A DNA stretch of 64,000 bases, from NCBI RefSeq assembly GCF_020786625.1, contig NZ_JAJGRC010000003.1:1-64000 (forward strand). Direction: 5' to 3'. The notes below the pieces were generated by a model, which worked only from the letters and a program-made list of their open reading frames with translations, was not told the DNA's origin and did no database searches. Position 1 is the stretch's first letter; each line of letters begins with the position of its first letter. Position numbers and translations under genes: made by a program. The stretch comes from Salinicoccus sp. RF5 (lineage in GTDB: Bacteria; Bacillota; Bacilli; Staphylococcales; Salinicoccaceae). This document shows positions 1 through 8,454 of the stretch, piece by piece.

Positions 1-7
1 AATATTG

Positions 8-122
8 TCCGGTGGCAATGGCGGAGAGGCCCCACCTGTTCCCATGCCGAACACAGCAGTTAAGCTCTCCAGCGCCGATGGTAGTTGGACTGACGTCCCG
101 TGAGAGTAGGACGCCGCCGGGC
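8..122 (+). rRNA. rrf: 5S ribosomal RNA
   Basis: The stretch contains the conserved 5S core CCATGCCGAACACAG and the loop GATGGTAGT. Terminal segments CCGGTGGC near the 5' end and GCCGCCGG near the 3' end pair to close helix I. Length of about 115 nt is normal for Firmicutes. The exact ends are estimated from helix I. The window therefore starts just inside the tail of an rRNA operon; the preceding bases would be 23S-5S spacer. Confidence 0.95.
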
Positions 123-164
123 AGTATCAATACATAATAAAATTATGGATGCGATGAGCCGCAT

Positions 165-190
165 TGAGACCTTTACAGGTCTCTTTTTTT
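165..190 (+). terminator. Intrinsic terminator of the rRNA operon
   Basis: GAGACC-tttaca-GGTCTC is followed by seven T. It lies about 45 nt beyond the 5S 3' end and before tsaE. A TATAAT at 192-197 just after it may serve tsaE, but I see no well-spaced -35. Confidence 0.85.
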
Positions 191-229
191 GTATAATGGC
201 ATTATAAATGTAATGAAGGTGGTTGGAAC

Positions 230-697
230 ATGAAATACAGTATTGAAGTCACCGGCCTATCTGAGACGGAAAGACTTGCGAATGCATTGGAAAAGAATAT
301 TGAACCGGGTACTGTCATTCTGCTTTCCGGAGATCTTGGTGCAGGAAAGACGACCTTCACCCAATTTTTAGGGAGGGCTCTTGGAGTCAAACGCAGGATG
401 AGTTCCCCCACCTTCAATATCATCAAGAGCTATTCCGGCAAGTATACGATCCATCATATGGATTGTTATCGACTTGAGGAAAGTGACGAGGACCTTGGAT
501 TCGACGAGTATTTCAATGAAGACGATATATCGATTGTGGAATGGCCGATCTATATAGAGGAATTTCTACCGGAGGAGCATCTGGCCATTCAGATAGAAAC
601 GCTTGATGATGAAAGACGCTGTTTCAGCTTTGCTGCAAAGGGGACCGCATACACTAGAATACTGGAGGCTCTTGAAAATGATTTCCCTTCTGATTGA
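230..697 (+). CDS. tsaE: tRNA threonylcarbamoyladenosine biosynthesis ATPase TsaE
   Basis: TsaE is the ATPase of the TsaB-TsaD-TsaE complex that puts the threonylcarbamoyl group on A37 of ANN-decoding tRNAs. The 155-aa protein has a Walker A loop GDLGAGKTT at about residues 35-43. The family segment SPTFNIIKSY and the conserved HHMDCYRL and EWP stretches follow. Length is typical. The ATG has GAAGGTGG upstream. It overlaps tsaB by 20 bp and heads the tsaE-tsaB-rimI-tsaD set conserved across Bacilli. Confidence 0.95.
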   Translation: MKYSIEVTGLSETERLANALEKNIEPGTVILLSGDLGAGKTTFTQFLGRALGVKRRMSSPTFNIIKSYSGKYTIHHMDCYRLEESDEDLGFDEYFNEDDISIVEWPIYIEEFLPEEHLAIQIETLDDERRCFSFAAKGTAYTRILEALENDFPSD

Positions 698-1334
698 TAC
701 TTCCAACAGGCCATTATCCGTCGCAATCAACAAGGATGGGTATTGCCAGGCAGAAATTAATACCGCTGTGAAAAAGACCCATTCTGCTACATTGATGGTA
801 TACATCAATGAACTATTTAAAATGACGGACTACAAGCGTGAGGACATTGACCGCATCATCGTTGCGCGGGGGCCAGGCTCCTACACGGGGGTGCGTATCG
901 GTGTAACCATCGCCAAGACGCTGGCACATTCATTGAATATACCCCTTTATTCCGTTTCTTCTCTTGCTGTCATAGCAGCTTCATCAGGCAGGGAAGGAAT
1001 CACGGCACCAATGTTTGATGGCCGGAGGGGCAATGTCTACACAGCAATCTATCAACTGGAAGGCAGCACATTGGAAGAAGTGATGGATGCAGGGTATATG
1101 AAGCTTGAAACGGTGCTTGATTCATTGAAGGCACATGATGGGGGCGTCGTACTTGCAGATGCCGATGAGAAGTTCAGCAGCGGCCTTGAGACATTTACAC
1201 ACGCCGTCCCACGCATCAGTTCTGTAGAGAAGTACACATCCATTCTACGCCAGGAGGATGTACATCAGATGGTGCCTGAATATTTAAAAGTATCGGAGGC
1301 TGAGAAAAATTGGATGGAGCGCACACAGTCATAA
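678..1334 (+). CDS. tsaB: tRNA threonylcarbamoyladenosine biosynthesis protein TsaB
   Basis: TsaB is the catalytically inactive ASKHA-fold paralogue of TsaD that scaffolds the t6A transferase complex. I start it at the ATG at 678, giving 218 aa beginning MISLLIDTS, because GGAGG sits at 665-669; an upstream in-frame ATG at 603 would run far into tsaE. The family signature VARGPGSYTGVRIG is present. The gene overlaps tsaE at its start and rimI at its end, so translation is probably coupled. Confidence 0.93.
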   Translation: MISLLIDTSNRPLSVAINKDGYCQAEINTAVKKTHSATLMVYINELFKMTDYKREDIDRIIVARGPGSYTGVRIGVTIAKTLAHSLNIPLYSVSSLAVIAASSGREGITAPMFDGRRGNVYTAIYQLEGSTLEEVMDAGYMKLETVLDSLKAHDGGVVLADADEKFSSGLETFTHAVPRISSVEKYTSILRQEDVHQMVPEYLKVSEAEKNWMERTQS

Positions 1335-1765
1335 GAAGAATGGAAGTTGATGATCTGGAAGCTGTATATGAAATCGAATCAGCCTCATTTCCGAATACAT
1401 CATGGAACATCGAATCTTTTCTCAGGGAACTGACAGCAAATCAGTTTGCCTATTATTTCGTCCTCGAAAAGGAAGGCAGGATAGTGGGCTACTGTGGCGT
1501 ATGGCTCGTCATAGATCAGAGTCAGATCACCACAATTGCCGTGGACAGAAGAGAACAGGGCAATGGCTATGGCCGTCAGCTTCTTCAGCATGCAAAGGAA
1601 TATGCGGGTGAATCTGCAGATATACTTTCATTGGAAGTGAGCATAGACAATCATAGGGCCATGAAGCTGTATGAAAAGGAAGGATTCCTCTATGGGGGAA
1701 TACGGAAGGACTATTATGGACCGGGAAAGGATGCACATGTCATGTGGGTGAGCCTGAATGAATGA
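1310..1765 (+). CDS. rimI: Ribosomal protein S18 alanine N-acetyltransferase RimI-like
   Basis: This 151-aa GNAT-fold protein matches RimI in length and position, between tsaB and tsaD. Family features include the acetyl-CoA loop region [13 protein letters not shown] and the C-terminal [17 protein letters not shown] typical of RimI. The best start is TTG at 1310, 11 nt downstream of GGAGG and overlapping the end of tsaB; the next in-frame ATG, at 1340, would remove the start of the GNAT fold. RimI acetylates the S18 N-terminus in E. coli; the target here is inferred. Confidence 0.88.
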   Translation: MDGAHTVIRRMEVDDLEAVYEIESASFPNTSWNIESFLRELTANQFAYYFVLEKEGRIVGYCGVWLVIDQSQITTIAVDRREQGNGYGRQLLQHAKEYAGESADILSLEVSIDNHRAMKLYEKEGFLYGGIRKDYYGPGKDAHVMWVSLNE

Positions 1766-2780
1766 AGAAGTGATCATACTGAGCATTGAGACGAGCTGTG
1801 ATGAAACAGCGTGCAGCATCGTGAAAAATGGGAATGAAATACTGTCGAATGTGGTCGTCAGCCAGATAGAAAGCCATAAGCGTTTCGGTGGTGTGGTACC
1901 GGAAGTGGCTTCAAGGCACCATGTTGAAACCATCACAGTAGTGATTGAGCAGGCGTTGGAGGAAGCAGAACTCCTCCCGTCAGACCTTTCCGCCGTAGCA
2001 GTAACGGAAGGGCCGGGATTGATCGGCGCATTGCTGGTCGGCATCAATGCCGCCAAGGCATTCAGTTTTGCACATGACCTGCCCCTCATTCCCGTACATC
2101 ATATCGCAGGCCACATATATGCAAACCAGTTGGAGGAGGAACTTGAATTTCCCCTCATCTCCCTCATTGTTTCTGGAGGGCATACGGAGCTGATTTATAT
2201 GAAGGATCACATGTCTTTCGAGGTCATCGGGGAAACAAGGGACGATGCAGTGGGTGAAGCATATGACAAGGTAGCGAGAGTCATCGGTCTGCCTTATCCT
2301 GGCGGCCCCCATATCGACCGTCTGAGCAGGGAAGGGGAAGATACTTTCAACTTTCCAAGACCCTACCTGGAACCGGACAGCTATGATTTCAGTTTCAGCG
2401 GACTGAAGTCCTCAGTCATCAACACACTTCACAATTACAGGCAGAAGGAACTTGCCATAGACAAGGCGGATGTGGCGAGAAGCTTCCAGGAGAGCGTCGT
2501 TGATGTGCTGACGAAAAAGACCATGATGGCTGTTGGAAACTACGGAGTGGACCACCTGATCATTGCAGGAGGCGTCGCCGCCAACAGTGGATTGAGGTCC
2601 CGCTTTGAAATGCTCTGCCAGGAGCAGGGAATAAAGCTCAGCATACCCCAGCTGAAGTATTGTACCGACAATGCAGCGATGATCGGCGCTGCAGCCTATC
2701 ATCTCTATAATAATAATGCCTTCGGTACACTCGATCTGAATGGCAGGAACTTCATCGATATAGAAGAATACAGTATATAG
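1758..2780 (+). CDS. tsaD: tRNA N6-adenosine threonylcarbamoyltransferase TsaD
   Basis: TsaD transfers threonylcarbamoyl from threonylcarbamoyl-AMP to A37 of tRNA. The 340-aa product opens with [14 protein letters not shown] and carries the metal-binding HIAGH at residues 115-119. Later family segments [23 protein letters not shown] and [12 protein letters not shown] are all present. Its start overlaps rimI by 8 bp. It was formerly called Gcp and annotated as O-sialoglycoprotein endopeptidase. It is the last gene of the cluster. Confidence 0.97.
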   Translation: MNEEVIILSIETSCDETACSIVKNGNEILSNVVVSQIESHKRFGGVVPEVASRHHVETITVVIEQALEEAELLPSDLSAVAVTEGPGLIGALLVGINAAKAFSFAHDLPLIPVHHIAGHIYANQLEEELEFPLISLIVSGGHTELIYMKDHMSFEVIGETRDDAVGEAYDKVARVIGLPYPGGPHIDRLSREGEDTFNFPRPYLEPDSYDFSFSGLKSSVINTLHNYRQKELAIDKADVARSFQESVVDVLTKKTMMAVGNYGVDHLIIAGGVAANSGLRSRFEMLCQEQGIKLSIPQLKYCTDNAAMIGAAAYHLYNNNAFGTLDLNGRNFIDIEEYSI

Positions 2781-2815
2781 AAAGCCATGTCCCTTGATTT
2801 TGGGACATGGCTTTC
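2780..2815 (+). terminator. Hairpin terminator after tsaD
   Basis: A perfect 14-bp stem, GAAAGCCATGTCCC with its complement around an 8-nt loop, overlaps the last base of the tsaD stop codon. The T tract after it is poor (TTGTATC), so termination may be incomplete. Confidence 0.65.
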
Positions 2816-2851
2816 TTGTATCATCCTTGATTGTCAATACGGAACATTTGT

Positions 2852-2903
2852 TTTAAACAGCTTGTGGATAACTTGTTGATAAAAATGCGAAAAGCTGTTT
2901 AAA
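2852..2903. repeat. 12-bp inverted repeat flanking two DnaA boxes
   Basis: Arms TTTAAACAGCTT (2852-2863) and AAGCTGTTTAAA (2892-2903) are perfect complements separated by 28 nt. The interval contains one exact and one near-exact DnaA box. The repeat is not followed by a T tract, so it is not a terminator. Confidence 0.7.
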
Positions 2904-3023
2904 CGTCGCGGGTACTGGGGATATAAATGTGCACAACTATGTGTATAACTTATTCCTCCTGTGGATGGACCGCTGCATTATGCAGTGCTGTGCACTTTCA
3001 GATGTGAATAAAAATGTGGTTAA
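2863..3023 (-). promoter_or_regulatory. DnaA-box cluster in the tsaD/ABC-F intergenic region
   Basis: Three exact matches to TTATNCACA lie on the minus strand at 2863-2871 (TTATCCACA), 2940-2948 (TTATACACA) and 3003-3011 (TTATTCACA). One-mismatch copies lie at 2874-2882 and 3015-3023. All have the same orientation within 161 bp of noncoding sequence. From memory, B. subtilis has a DnaA-box cluster in the equivalent gcp-ydiF interval that helps restrain replication initiation by titrating DnaA. That role is inferred here. No dnaA or dnaN is nearby, so this is not oriC. Confidence 0.65.
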
Positions 3024-3073
3024 GTCCATTTCCCGTCATCTCCATTAAAATGGAACCTGTGTTCGCAATAGGT

Positions 3074-4993
3074 TTATATCTCTTCCAGCTGTTCCTCCAA
3101 TGCAGCCCATTCGATCATCAGTTCATCGAGCTGTGCCTTCTGGGCATTCAGCTGCTCATTGTACTCTGAAGCCTTCTCATAGTCCCCGTAAACTTCAGGT
3201 TCGGCAAGTTTTTGTTCGGTCGCTGCAATTTCCTCTTCGAGCGCCTGGATGCGTTCTTCCATCCTGCTTGTGCTGCGCTTCAGCTTCTGCATCTCGTTCC
3301 TTTTCTGCTTCTGCTGTTCATAATCCGTGCCGTTCGGCCCTTTGTCCTCCTGCTTCTCCACTTGGATTGCGAGGGAAGCCTGTTCTTCCTTCTTATGACG
3401 ATAGTAGCTATAGTCCCCGTTGTAGGTCTGGAGATGCTGAAGATCCATCTCCACTATCTTGGTGGCGATGCGGTCGATGAAATACCGATCATGGGAGACG
3501 AATAGTATGGTGCCGGGGAAGTTCTGGAGCGCCTCCTCCAGCACTTCCTTGCTGTCGATGTCCAGGTGGTTGGTGGGCTCGTCAAGAATGAGCAGGTTAT
3601 TCTTCTCAAGCATCAGTTTAGCCAGCTGGATGCGGGCTTTTTCCCCACCGCTCAGATCGTTGACACTCTTCATCACTTCATCCTGCGTAAACAGGAAACG
3701 CCCCAGCACTTTGCGGACATCACTTTCATTCATGTTCGGATATTCATGCCACAGTTCTTCGAGGACATTCCTGTTGGAGGTGAATTCGGCCTGCTTCTGG
3801 TCATAGTAGCCGATGGAGACATTCGTGCCGTAGATGATTTCTCCCGCATGACGGGGCAGTTTCTTCGCAATGGTTTTGACGAGCGTGGATTTTCCGATAC
3901 CATTCGGACCGATGATCGCCAGACGGTCCCCCTTATCGACGTTCAGGGTGATGCCGCTGTTCAGCGTCTCTTCATATCCGATGTCGAGGCTCTTGATACG
4001 GAGGACATCGTTTCCACTCTCCCTTTTTATATCGAAGGAGAAACGTGCACTTTTTCTGTCGATCTGCGGCGTATCCATCCGGTCCATCTGCTCAAGCTTC
4101 TTGCGGCGGCTTTTTGCCATATTGCTCGTCGAAGCCCGTGCGATGTTCTTTTCGACGAAGGTTTCGAGCTGTTTGATCTCCTTCTGCTGATGTTCGTAGG
4201 CTTTCATGCGAAGGCTGTAGTTCTTTTCCTTTTCCTTCACGTACTTTGTATAGTTCGAGTGATAGAGTGTCCCACGGTTCATCTCCACTTCAAAGATCTT
4301 ATCGACCGTGCGGTCGAGGAAGTAGCGGTCATGGCTGATGATTGCGATTGCACCTGTAAAACTGTTCAGGTACTGTTCAAGCCAAGCCACGGTGTCCATG
4401 TCCAGGTGGTTGGTCGGTTCATCGAGAAGGAGCAGGTCCGGCTTTGACAGCAGCATCTGGCCCAGGGCGAGGCGTGTCTTCTGGCCGCCCGAGAATGCAT
4501 CGACGTTGCGGTCGAGGTCGTCCTTGGTGAAATTGAGTCCGGTGATGACCGTCTTGATCTGTGCATCGATCGTGTACCCTCCCTGGGACTCGAATGAATT
4601 CTGCAGGGTATCATAACGTTCCACCTGCTCGCTGTAGGCAGGATCGTCGTAGTCATGTTCTGCCAGCCAAGTCGTTACTTTCTGCATCTCCTCCTGGATG
4701 TGGAGCAGGTGCGAGAACGGCCGCATCATTTCATCCTGCACAGTCTGGGAGGATTCCAGTGTCATCTGCTGGGTCAGGTAGCCGATGGAGATGCCTTTCG
4801 GAGTGGTGATCTGCCCCTCATCAAGCCCAAGTTCGCCTGCCATCATTTTCATGAGCGTGGTCTTTCCGGCACCGTTCTTCCCCACGATGCCGACGGTTTC
4901 GCCCTTTTTTATTTCAAGATTTATATTTTCAAAAATCATGTCTGTACCGAATGATTTCTTTACATTTCCCAACTGCATCACTATCATATTCAT
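3074..4993 (-). CDS. ABC-F family ATPase, YdiF-like
   Basis: This 639-aa soluble protein has two ABC ATPase domains and no membrane segments, as in ABC-F translation factors that act at the ribosomal E site. Domain 1 has GKNGAGKTT, FSGGQKTRLALG and LLLDEPTNHLD; domain 2 has GPNGIGKST, LSGGEKARIQLA and LILDEPTNHLD. A charged linker separates them, and the last 80 or so residues form a coiled-coil-like tail. GAGG lies 5 nt before the ATG. Position next to tsaD matches B. subtilis ydiF. Ribosome association is family knowledge; a resistance role is not indicated. Confidence 0.88.
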   Translation of the reverse strand: MNMIVMQLGNVKKSFGTDMIFENINLEIKKGETVGIVGKNGAGKTTLMKMMAGELGLDEGQITTPKGISIGYLTQQMTLESSQTVQDEMMRPFSHLLHIQEEMQKVTTWLAEHDYDDPAYSEQVERYDTLQNSFESQGGYTIDAQIKTVITGLNFTKDDLDRNVDAFSGGQKTRLALGQMLLSKPDLLLLDEPTNHLDMDTVAWLEQYLNSFTGAIAIISHDRYFLDRTVDKIFEVEMNRGTLYHSNYTKYVKEKEKNYSLRMKAYEHQQKEIKQLETFVEKNIARASTSNMAKSRRKKLEQMDRMDTPQIDRKSARFSFDIKRESGNDVLRIKSLDIGYEETLNSGITLNVDKGDRLAIIGPNGIGKSTLVKTIAKKLPRHAGEIIYGTNVSIGYYDQKQAEFTSNRNVLEELWHEYPNMNESDVRKVLGRFLFTQDEVMKSVNDLSGGEKARIQLAKLMLEKNNLLILDEPTNHLDIDSKEVLEEALQNFPGTILFVSHDRYFIDRIATKIVEMDLQHLQTYNGDYSYYRHKKEEQASLAIQVEKQEDKGPNGTDYEQQKQKRNEMQKLKRSTSRMEERIQALEEEIAATEQKLAEPEVYGDYEKASEYNEQLNAQKAQLDELMIEWAALEEQLEEI

Positions 4994-5079
4994 TACCTCA
5001 CTTTCTTCAAGTCTACAATAAATAAATAAAAAAAACGATGAAATTAAACGACGTTGACTACACTATGAAAATCGAGATA

Positions 5080-5088
5080 TGCTATAAT
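5080..5088 (+). promoter_or_regulatory. Extended -10 promoter for rex-tatA
   Basis: TGCTATAAT forms an extended -10 element about 36 nt before the rex start codon. A TTGACT at 5054-5059 is 23 nt upstream of TATAAT, too far for the usual spacing, though it is 18 nt from an alternative TATGCT. Confidence 0.5.
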
Positions 5089-5124
5089 ATATCAACAGAG
5101 TGTAATAAACGAGGTGTGGGACAT

Positions 5125-5757
5125 TTGAACAGTAAAAAGAAAATCCCAAATGCAACTATGAAACGTCTCCCTTTATACTATAGATTTTTTAAGAACGCTG
5201 AAAAATCCGGTGTGGACAGAGTCTCATCCAGAGAGATCAGTGAGGCATTGGATATTGACTCTGCCACTATAAGGCGAGACTTCTCCTATTTTGGGGAGCT
5301 TGGTAGAAAAGGGTACGGCTACAATGTCAAAAGCCTTCTGAACTTCTTCATGGAACACATCCAGGGGAATGAAGTGAAGAATGTTGCGATCATTGGTGCC
5401 GGCAATCTGGGCAGCGCGTTATTAAACTACAAATTCAGTAATATAAATGATAGAATGAACGTAGTTGCCGCCTTTGACAGCAATGATGAAATTGTTGGAA
5501 CATCCATCAACGATACATTAGTATATCATCCAGATGAACTTGAAGATATGGTCAGTAGACATAACATAGACGTTGCGATACTCACCCTGCCGGCAGAGGT
5601 CAGCCAGGCGATGGCTGAACGGCTTGTAGATGCGGGCATCAAGGGTATACTCAACTTCACGCCTATCAGATTGGACGTAAATGATGGAATCTATGTACAC
5701 AATATAGATTTGAGTGTTGAATTGCAGGCGCTATTCTTTTATATGAAACATATCTAG
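5125..5757 (+). CDS. rex: Redox-sensing transcriptional repressor Rex
   Basis: Rex senses the NADH/NAD+ ratio and represses fermentation and anaerobic respiration genes. I start it at TTG 5125, giving 210 aa. GAGGTG sits 7 nt upstream and the N-terminus then matches S. aureus Rex (KIPxATxKRLPLYYRF). The winged-helix DNA-binding part contains DSATIRRDFSYFGELG. The Rossmann NAD-binding motif is IIGAGNLGSALL, and the C-terminal helix is SVELQALFFYM. An upstream in-frame ATG at 5038 would read through the promoter. tatA follows 10 bp later. Confidence 0.93.
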   Translation: MNSKKKIPNATMKRLPLYYRFFKNAEKSGVDRVSSREISEALDIDSATIRRDFSYFGELGRKGYGYNVKSLLNFFMEHIQGNEVKNVAIIGAGNLGSALLNYKFSNINDRMNVVAAFDSNDEIVGTSINDTLVYHPDELEDMVSRHNIDVAILTLPAEVSQAMAERLVDAGIKGILNFTPIRLDVNDGIYVHNIDLSVELQALFFYMKHI

Positions 5758-5767
5758 GAGGGGTAAT

Positions 5768-6031
5768 ATGCTTGAAATGTTTATGCCGGGGACACTTATG
5801 GCAGTAGGGCCGACAAGTATGATTGTAATCGCTGTGGTAGCATTGATCATATTCGGACCCAAGAAGCTTCCTCAGTTCGGACGCGCAATGGGCTCCACTT
5901 TAAAGGAATTTAAAGACGCAACCAAGGGCCTTGCTACGGATGATGATGACGAAGAAGAACTCGAGAGAAAAAAGCAGCCGAAGAAAATTGAAGCGGTTGA
6001 AGTTGAAAAAGCTGAAGAAACAAAAGTATAA
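5768..6031 (+). CDS. tatA: Sec-independent protein translocase protein TatA
   Basis: TatA forms the pore-like oligomer of the twin-arginine translocon. The 87-aa protein has one N-terminal membrane segment (about residues 15-31). It is followed by the FGPKKLPQFGRAMG hinge and amphipathic helix with the conserved Phe-Gly, and by an acidic then basic tail. AGGAGGGG lies just upstream. It sits 10 bp after rex and before tatC, forming a minimal TatAC system. Redox-linked expression with rex is possible but inferred. Confidence 0.93.
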   Translation: MLEMFMPGTLMAVGPTSMIVIAVVALIIFGPKKLPQFGRAMGSTLKEFKDATKGLATDDDDEEELERKKQPKKIEAVEVEKAEETKV

Positions 6032-6038
6032 AGATTTG

Positions 6039-6064
6039 GAGGTGGCGAAAGCCACCTTTTTTTA
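6039..6064 (+). terminator. Terminator-like hairpin between tatA and tatC
   Basis: GGTGGC-gaaa-GCCACC is followed by seven T within the 59-bp gap between the tatA stop and the tatC start. There is no obvious separate tatC promoter, so it probably attenuates readthrough and sets TatA in excess over TatC. Confidence 0.75.
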
Positions 6065-6090
6065 AAGAGTTTAAAGAGGTGAAAAGTAAG

Positions 6091-6852
6091 ATGACAGACT
6101 CGGAAAAAAAAGAATTTACCGAGCACCTGGAAGAGTTGAGGAAGCGTCTGCTCATTGTCATGTATTTCTTTGTCGGCGCGTTGATTATAGGGTTTTTCCT
6201 CTCCAAGCCACTGATATACCAGATGCAGAATGCCCCATGGGCAGAGTCGATCCAAATGCACGCATTCCAGGTCACGGACCCGTTGAAGATCTATCTGCTC
6301 GTGATCGTCATAATCGGTCTTGTAGTGGTGTTGCCGGTCATCATGTATCAGCTTTGGGCATTTGTGGCACCGGGGTTGTATGGCAATGAACGGAAGTTGA
6401 CGCTGAGCTACATCCCGATCGTCATGATCCTCATGCTGATCGGCATGGCTTTCGGCTACTTCGTTCTCGTACCCTATATCATCCAGTTCACTTTCGATCT
6501 TTCGGAAGACATGGGGATCGAGACGACCATCGGCATCAACCAGTATTTCGGGTTCCTCTTCAGGACGGTCCTGCCATTCGGCGTCATCTTCCAGATGCCG
6601 ATCCTGGTGCTTTTCCTGACACAGCTTGGCCTGTTGACGCCGATGTTCCTCAAGAAGAACAGAAAGTATGCCTATTTCATCCTTCTGGTGATTGCGGCGC
6701 TCATTGCCCCGCCAGATCTGATGACGCATATCATGCTGACGATACCAATGATCGTACTATACGAAATCAGCATATACATCTCAAAAATCGGCTATCGGAG
6801 GCATTTGAAGGCAGAACAGAAGGCAATAGAAGAATCTTTGGATTCCGACTAG
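6091..6852 (+). CDS. tatC: Sec-independent protein translocase protein TatC
   Basis: TatC recognises twin-arginine signal peptides and recruits TatA. The product is 253 aa with six predicted membrane segments. The conserved N-terminal segment is FTEHLEELRKRL, and the loop region MYQLWAFVAPGLYGNERK is characteristic. The ATG at 6091 is preferred to GTG 6079 because AGAGGTG overlaps the latter and is well spaced for the former. Together with tatA this is a two-component Tat system. Confidence 0.95.
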   Translation: MTDSEKKEFTEHLEELRKRLLIVMYFFVGALIIGFFLSKPLIYQMQNAPWAESIQMHAFQVTDPLKIYLLVIVIIGLVVVLPVIMYQLWAFVAPGLYGNERKLTLSYIPIVMILMLIGMAFGYFVLVPYIIQFTFDLSEDMGIETTIGINQYFGFLFRTVLPFGVIFQMPILVLFLTQLGLLTPMFLKKNRKYAYFILLVIAALIAPPDLMTHIMLTIPMIVLYEISIYISKIGYRRHLKAEQKAIEESLDSD

Positions 6853-6865
6853 GGAGGTATTCAGG

Positions 6866-8341
6866 GTGAAATTCGATTCGAACACTGAAGCGTTTAAAAC
6901 GTTGGGAGAAGCGGACAATGACTCATTGAATGAACGGCTTGAACAGGCACAGGATGACCAGTGGAGGCAGAAATACCATGTACAGCCCATTGCCGGCAGC
7001 ATGAATTCGATTGCCGGATTCGTCCACCACGAGGGTATGTACCATATCTTCTATCAATGGTCCCCCTTTGCCGACAAAAGAACGAGATGCCTATATCATG
7101 TGACTTCGGGTGACCTTGTTTATTTTGAGAACAGGGGAATAGTAAAGATGTTGTCGGACGGAGCCTATTCAGGCTCCGCTTTTGTAATGGAAGAAGATAT
7201 CCACCTCTACCACACTGAAGTGCGTTCGAACACGGTGTATCAGCAATATACCCCCTTAAAGATACAGGCGGGCATCCTCCATCCGGACAGGGCCGTACCC
7301 ATCATCAAAGGCGTACCGCCCGAGTACGGCTGGTTGATGAAGGACCCGAAAGTCTGGTACGAGAATGGCAGGTGTTTCATGCTGCTCGGGGCGACTTCAT
7401 CAGAAGAGTACGGGCGCCTCCTCGTCTTTGCCGGGGAAACACCTTCAGCATTCGAGTACAGGGGGGAATTGAAGACAGAACTCGACCAGTTCGGCTTCAT
7501 GTGGGAAGCACCGGATTATTTTGAATTGGATGGCCACCAGGTATTCATGTTCTGTCCCCAGGGGCTCGACAAGTACAGGAACAGCTATTGGAACATATAT
7601 CAGTCGGGATATATCATCGGGGAGTCGGATTGTGAAGCATTGACGCTCGACCATGGTTCGTTCCATGAATTGGACCATGGATTCGATTTCTATGCACCGC
7701 AGACGGTCCTCAACGGGGATGGGGAACGGCTGATGATCGGCTGGATGGGGATGAAGGAGACGGTTTATCCAACTGGGGATGCCTGGTCGCACTGCCTGAC
7801 GCTTCCCCGCGAACTGTCTATTGAGGCGGGGCGGTTGAAGCAGAGGCCGGCTGCGTCACTCAGGAAACTGAGGGAAGCGGAGATGACGGCTGAAGGGTAT
7901 TTCAACCACCGTCCAAAAAAAGTGAGGGATTTCTATGGGGACAACTACGAACTCGTCATGGATATCCTTGAGAATGACGCGACCCGCATCCATATCGACC
8001 TGAGGGTGAGCAGGAGGGAGCAGACGAGCCTGATCTATGAAACGGATACTCAGACGCTTATTCTGGATACTGCCTTCAGCGGTGCAATGCCCGAGAATGT
8101 GGATGGAACAGAGAGGAAGGTTGTACTTGATGCTCCGCTTACAAGCCTTCATATATTCGTTGATGTCTCAAGCATCGAAATCTTCGCCAATGACGGGGAA
8201 GCGGTAATGACAGCACGCATCTTCCCCTCCGATAGGGCGACGGGCATGGAGGTCTCCACGGAAATCGGCAGCTGTCATGTCAAGATGACCAGATACAGTT
8301 TGAAGCAGCTATCTTCGAAACAGGTACTCGATCAAGGGTAG
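6866..8341 (+). CDS. GH32-family protein (sucrose-6-phosphate hydrolase-like) lacking the catalytic nucleophile
   Basis: The 491-aa protein has the GH32 five-bladed propeller arrangement and a C-terminal beta-sandwich, as in bacterial sucrose-6-phosphate hydrolases. It aligns with S. aureus ScrB from WRQKYHVQP onward. The first catalytic motif, normally NDPNG, reads NSIAG at residues 47-51, so Ser48 replaces the Asp nucleophile. The RDP motif reads KDP (159-161), and the acid/base Glu is retained in WEAPDYF (Glu214). Hydrolysis of fructosides is therefore doubtful; a carbohydrate-binding or sensing role is possible. The GTG start lies 13 bp after tatC. Confidence 0.8.
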   Translation: MKFDSNTEAFKTLGEADNDSLNERLEQAQDDQWRQKYHVQPIAGSMNSIAGFVHHEGMYHIFYQWSPFADKRTRCLYHVTSGDLVYFENRGIVKMLSDGAYSGSAFVMEEDIHLYHTEVRSNTVYQQYTPLKIQAGILHPDRAVPIIKGVPPEYGWLMKDPKVWYENGRCFMLLGATSSEEYGRLLVFAGETPSAFEYRGELKTELDQFGFMWEAPDYFELDGHQVFMFCPQGLDKYRNSYWNIYQSGYIIGESDCEALTLDHGSFHELDHGFDFYAPQTVLNGDGERLMIGWMGMKETVYPTGDAWSHCLTLPRELSIEAGRLKQRPAASLRKLREAEMTAEGYFNHRPKKVRDFYGDNYELVMDILENDATRIHIDLRVSRREQTSLIYETDTQTLILDTAFSGAMPENVDGTERKVVLDAPLTSLHIFVDVSSIEIFANDGEAVMTARIFPSDRATGMEVSTEIGSCHVKMTRYSLKQLSSKQVLDQG

Positions 8342-8454
8342 AGTAAACGTAATTTCAATATTCAAACATAGATTAATTTCAATTCTGCTTATAATTGATT
8401 GATTATTTTGTTATTATTAATCTACACAAGCTAGGGTGAGAGGAGAGGGAAGAC

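Noticed and set aside
2852-3023. Chromosomal origin of replication at the DnaA boxes
   Set aside because: No dnaA, dnaN, rnpA or DNA unwinding element is nearby; the flanking genes are tsaD and an ABC-F gene.
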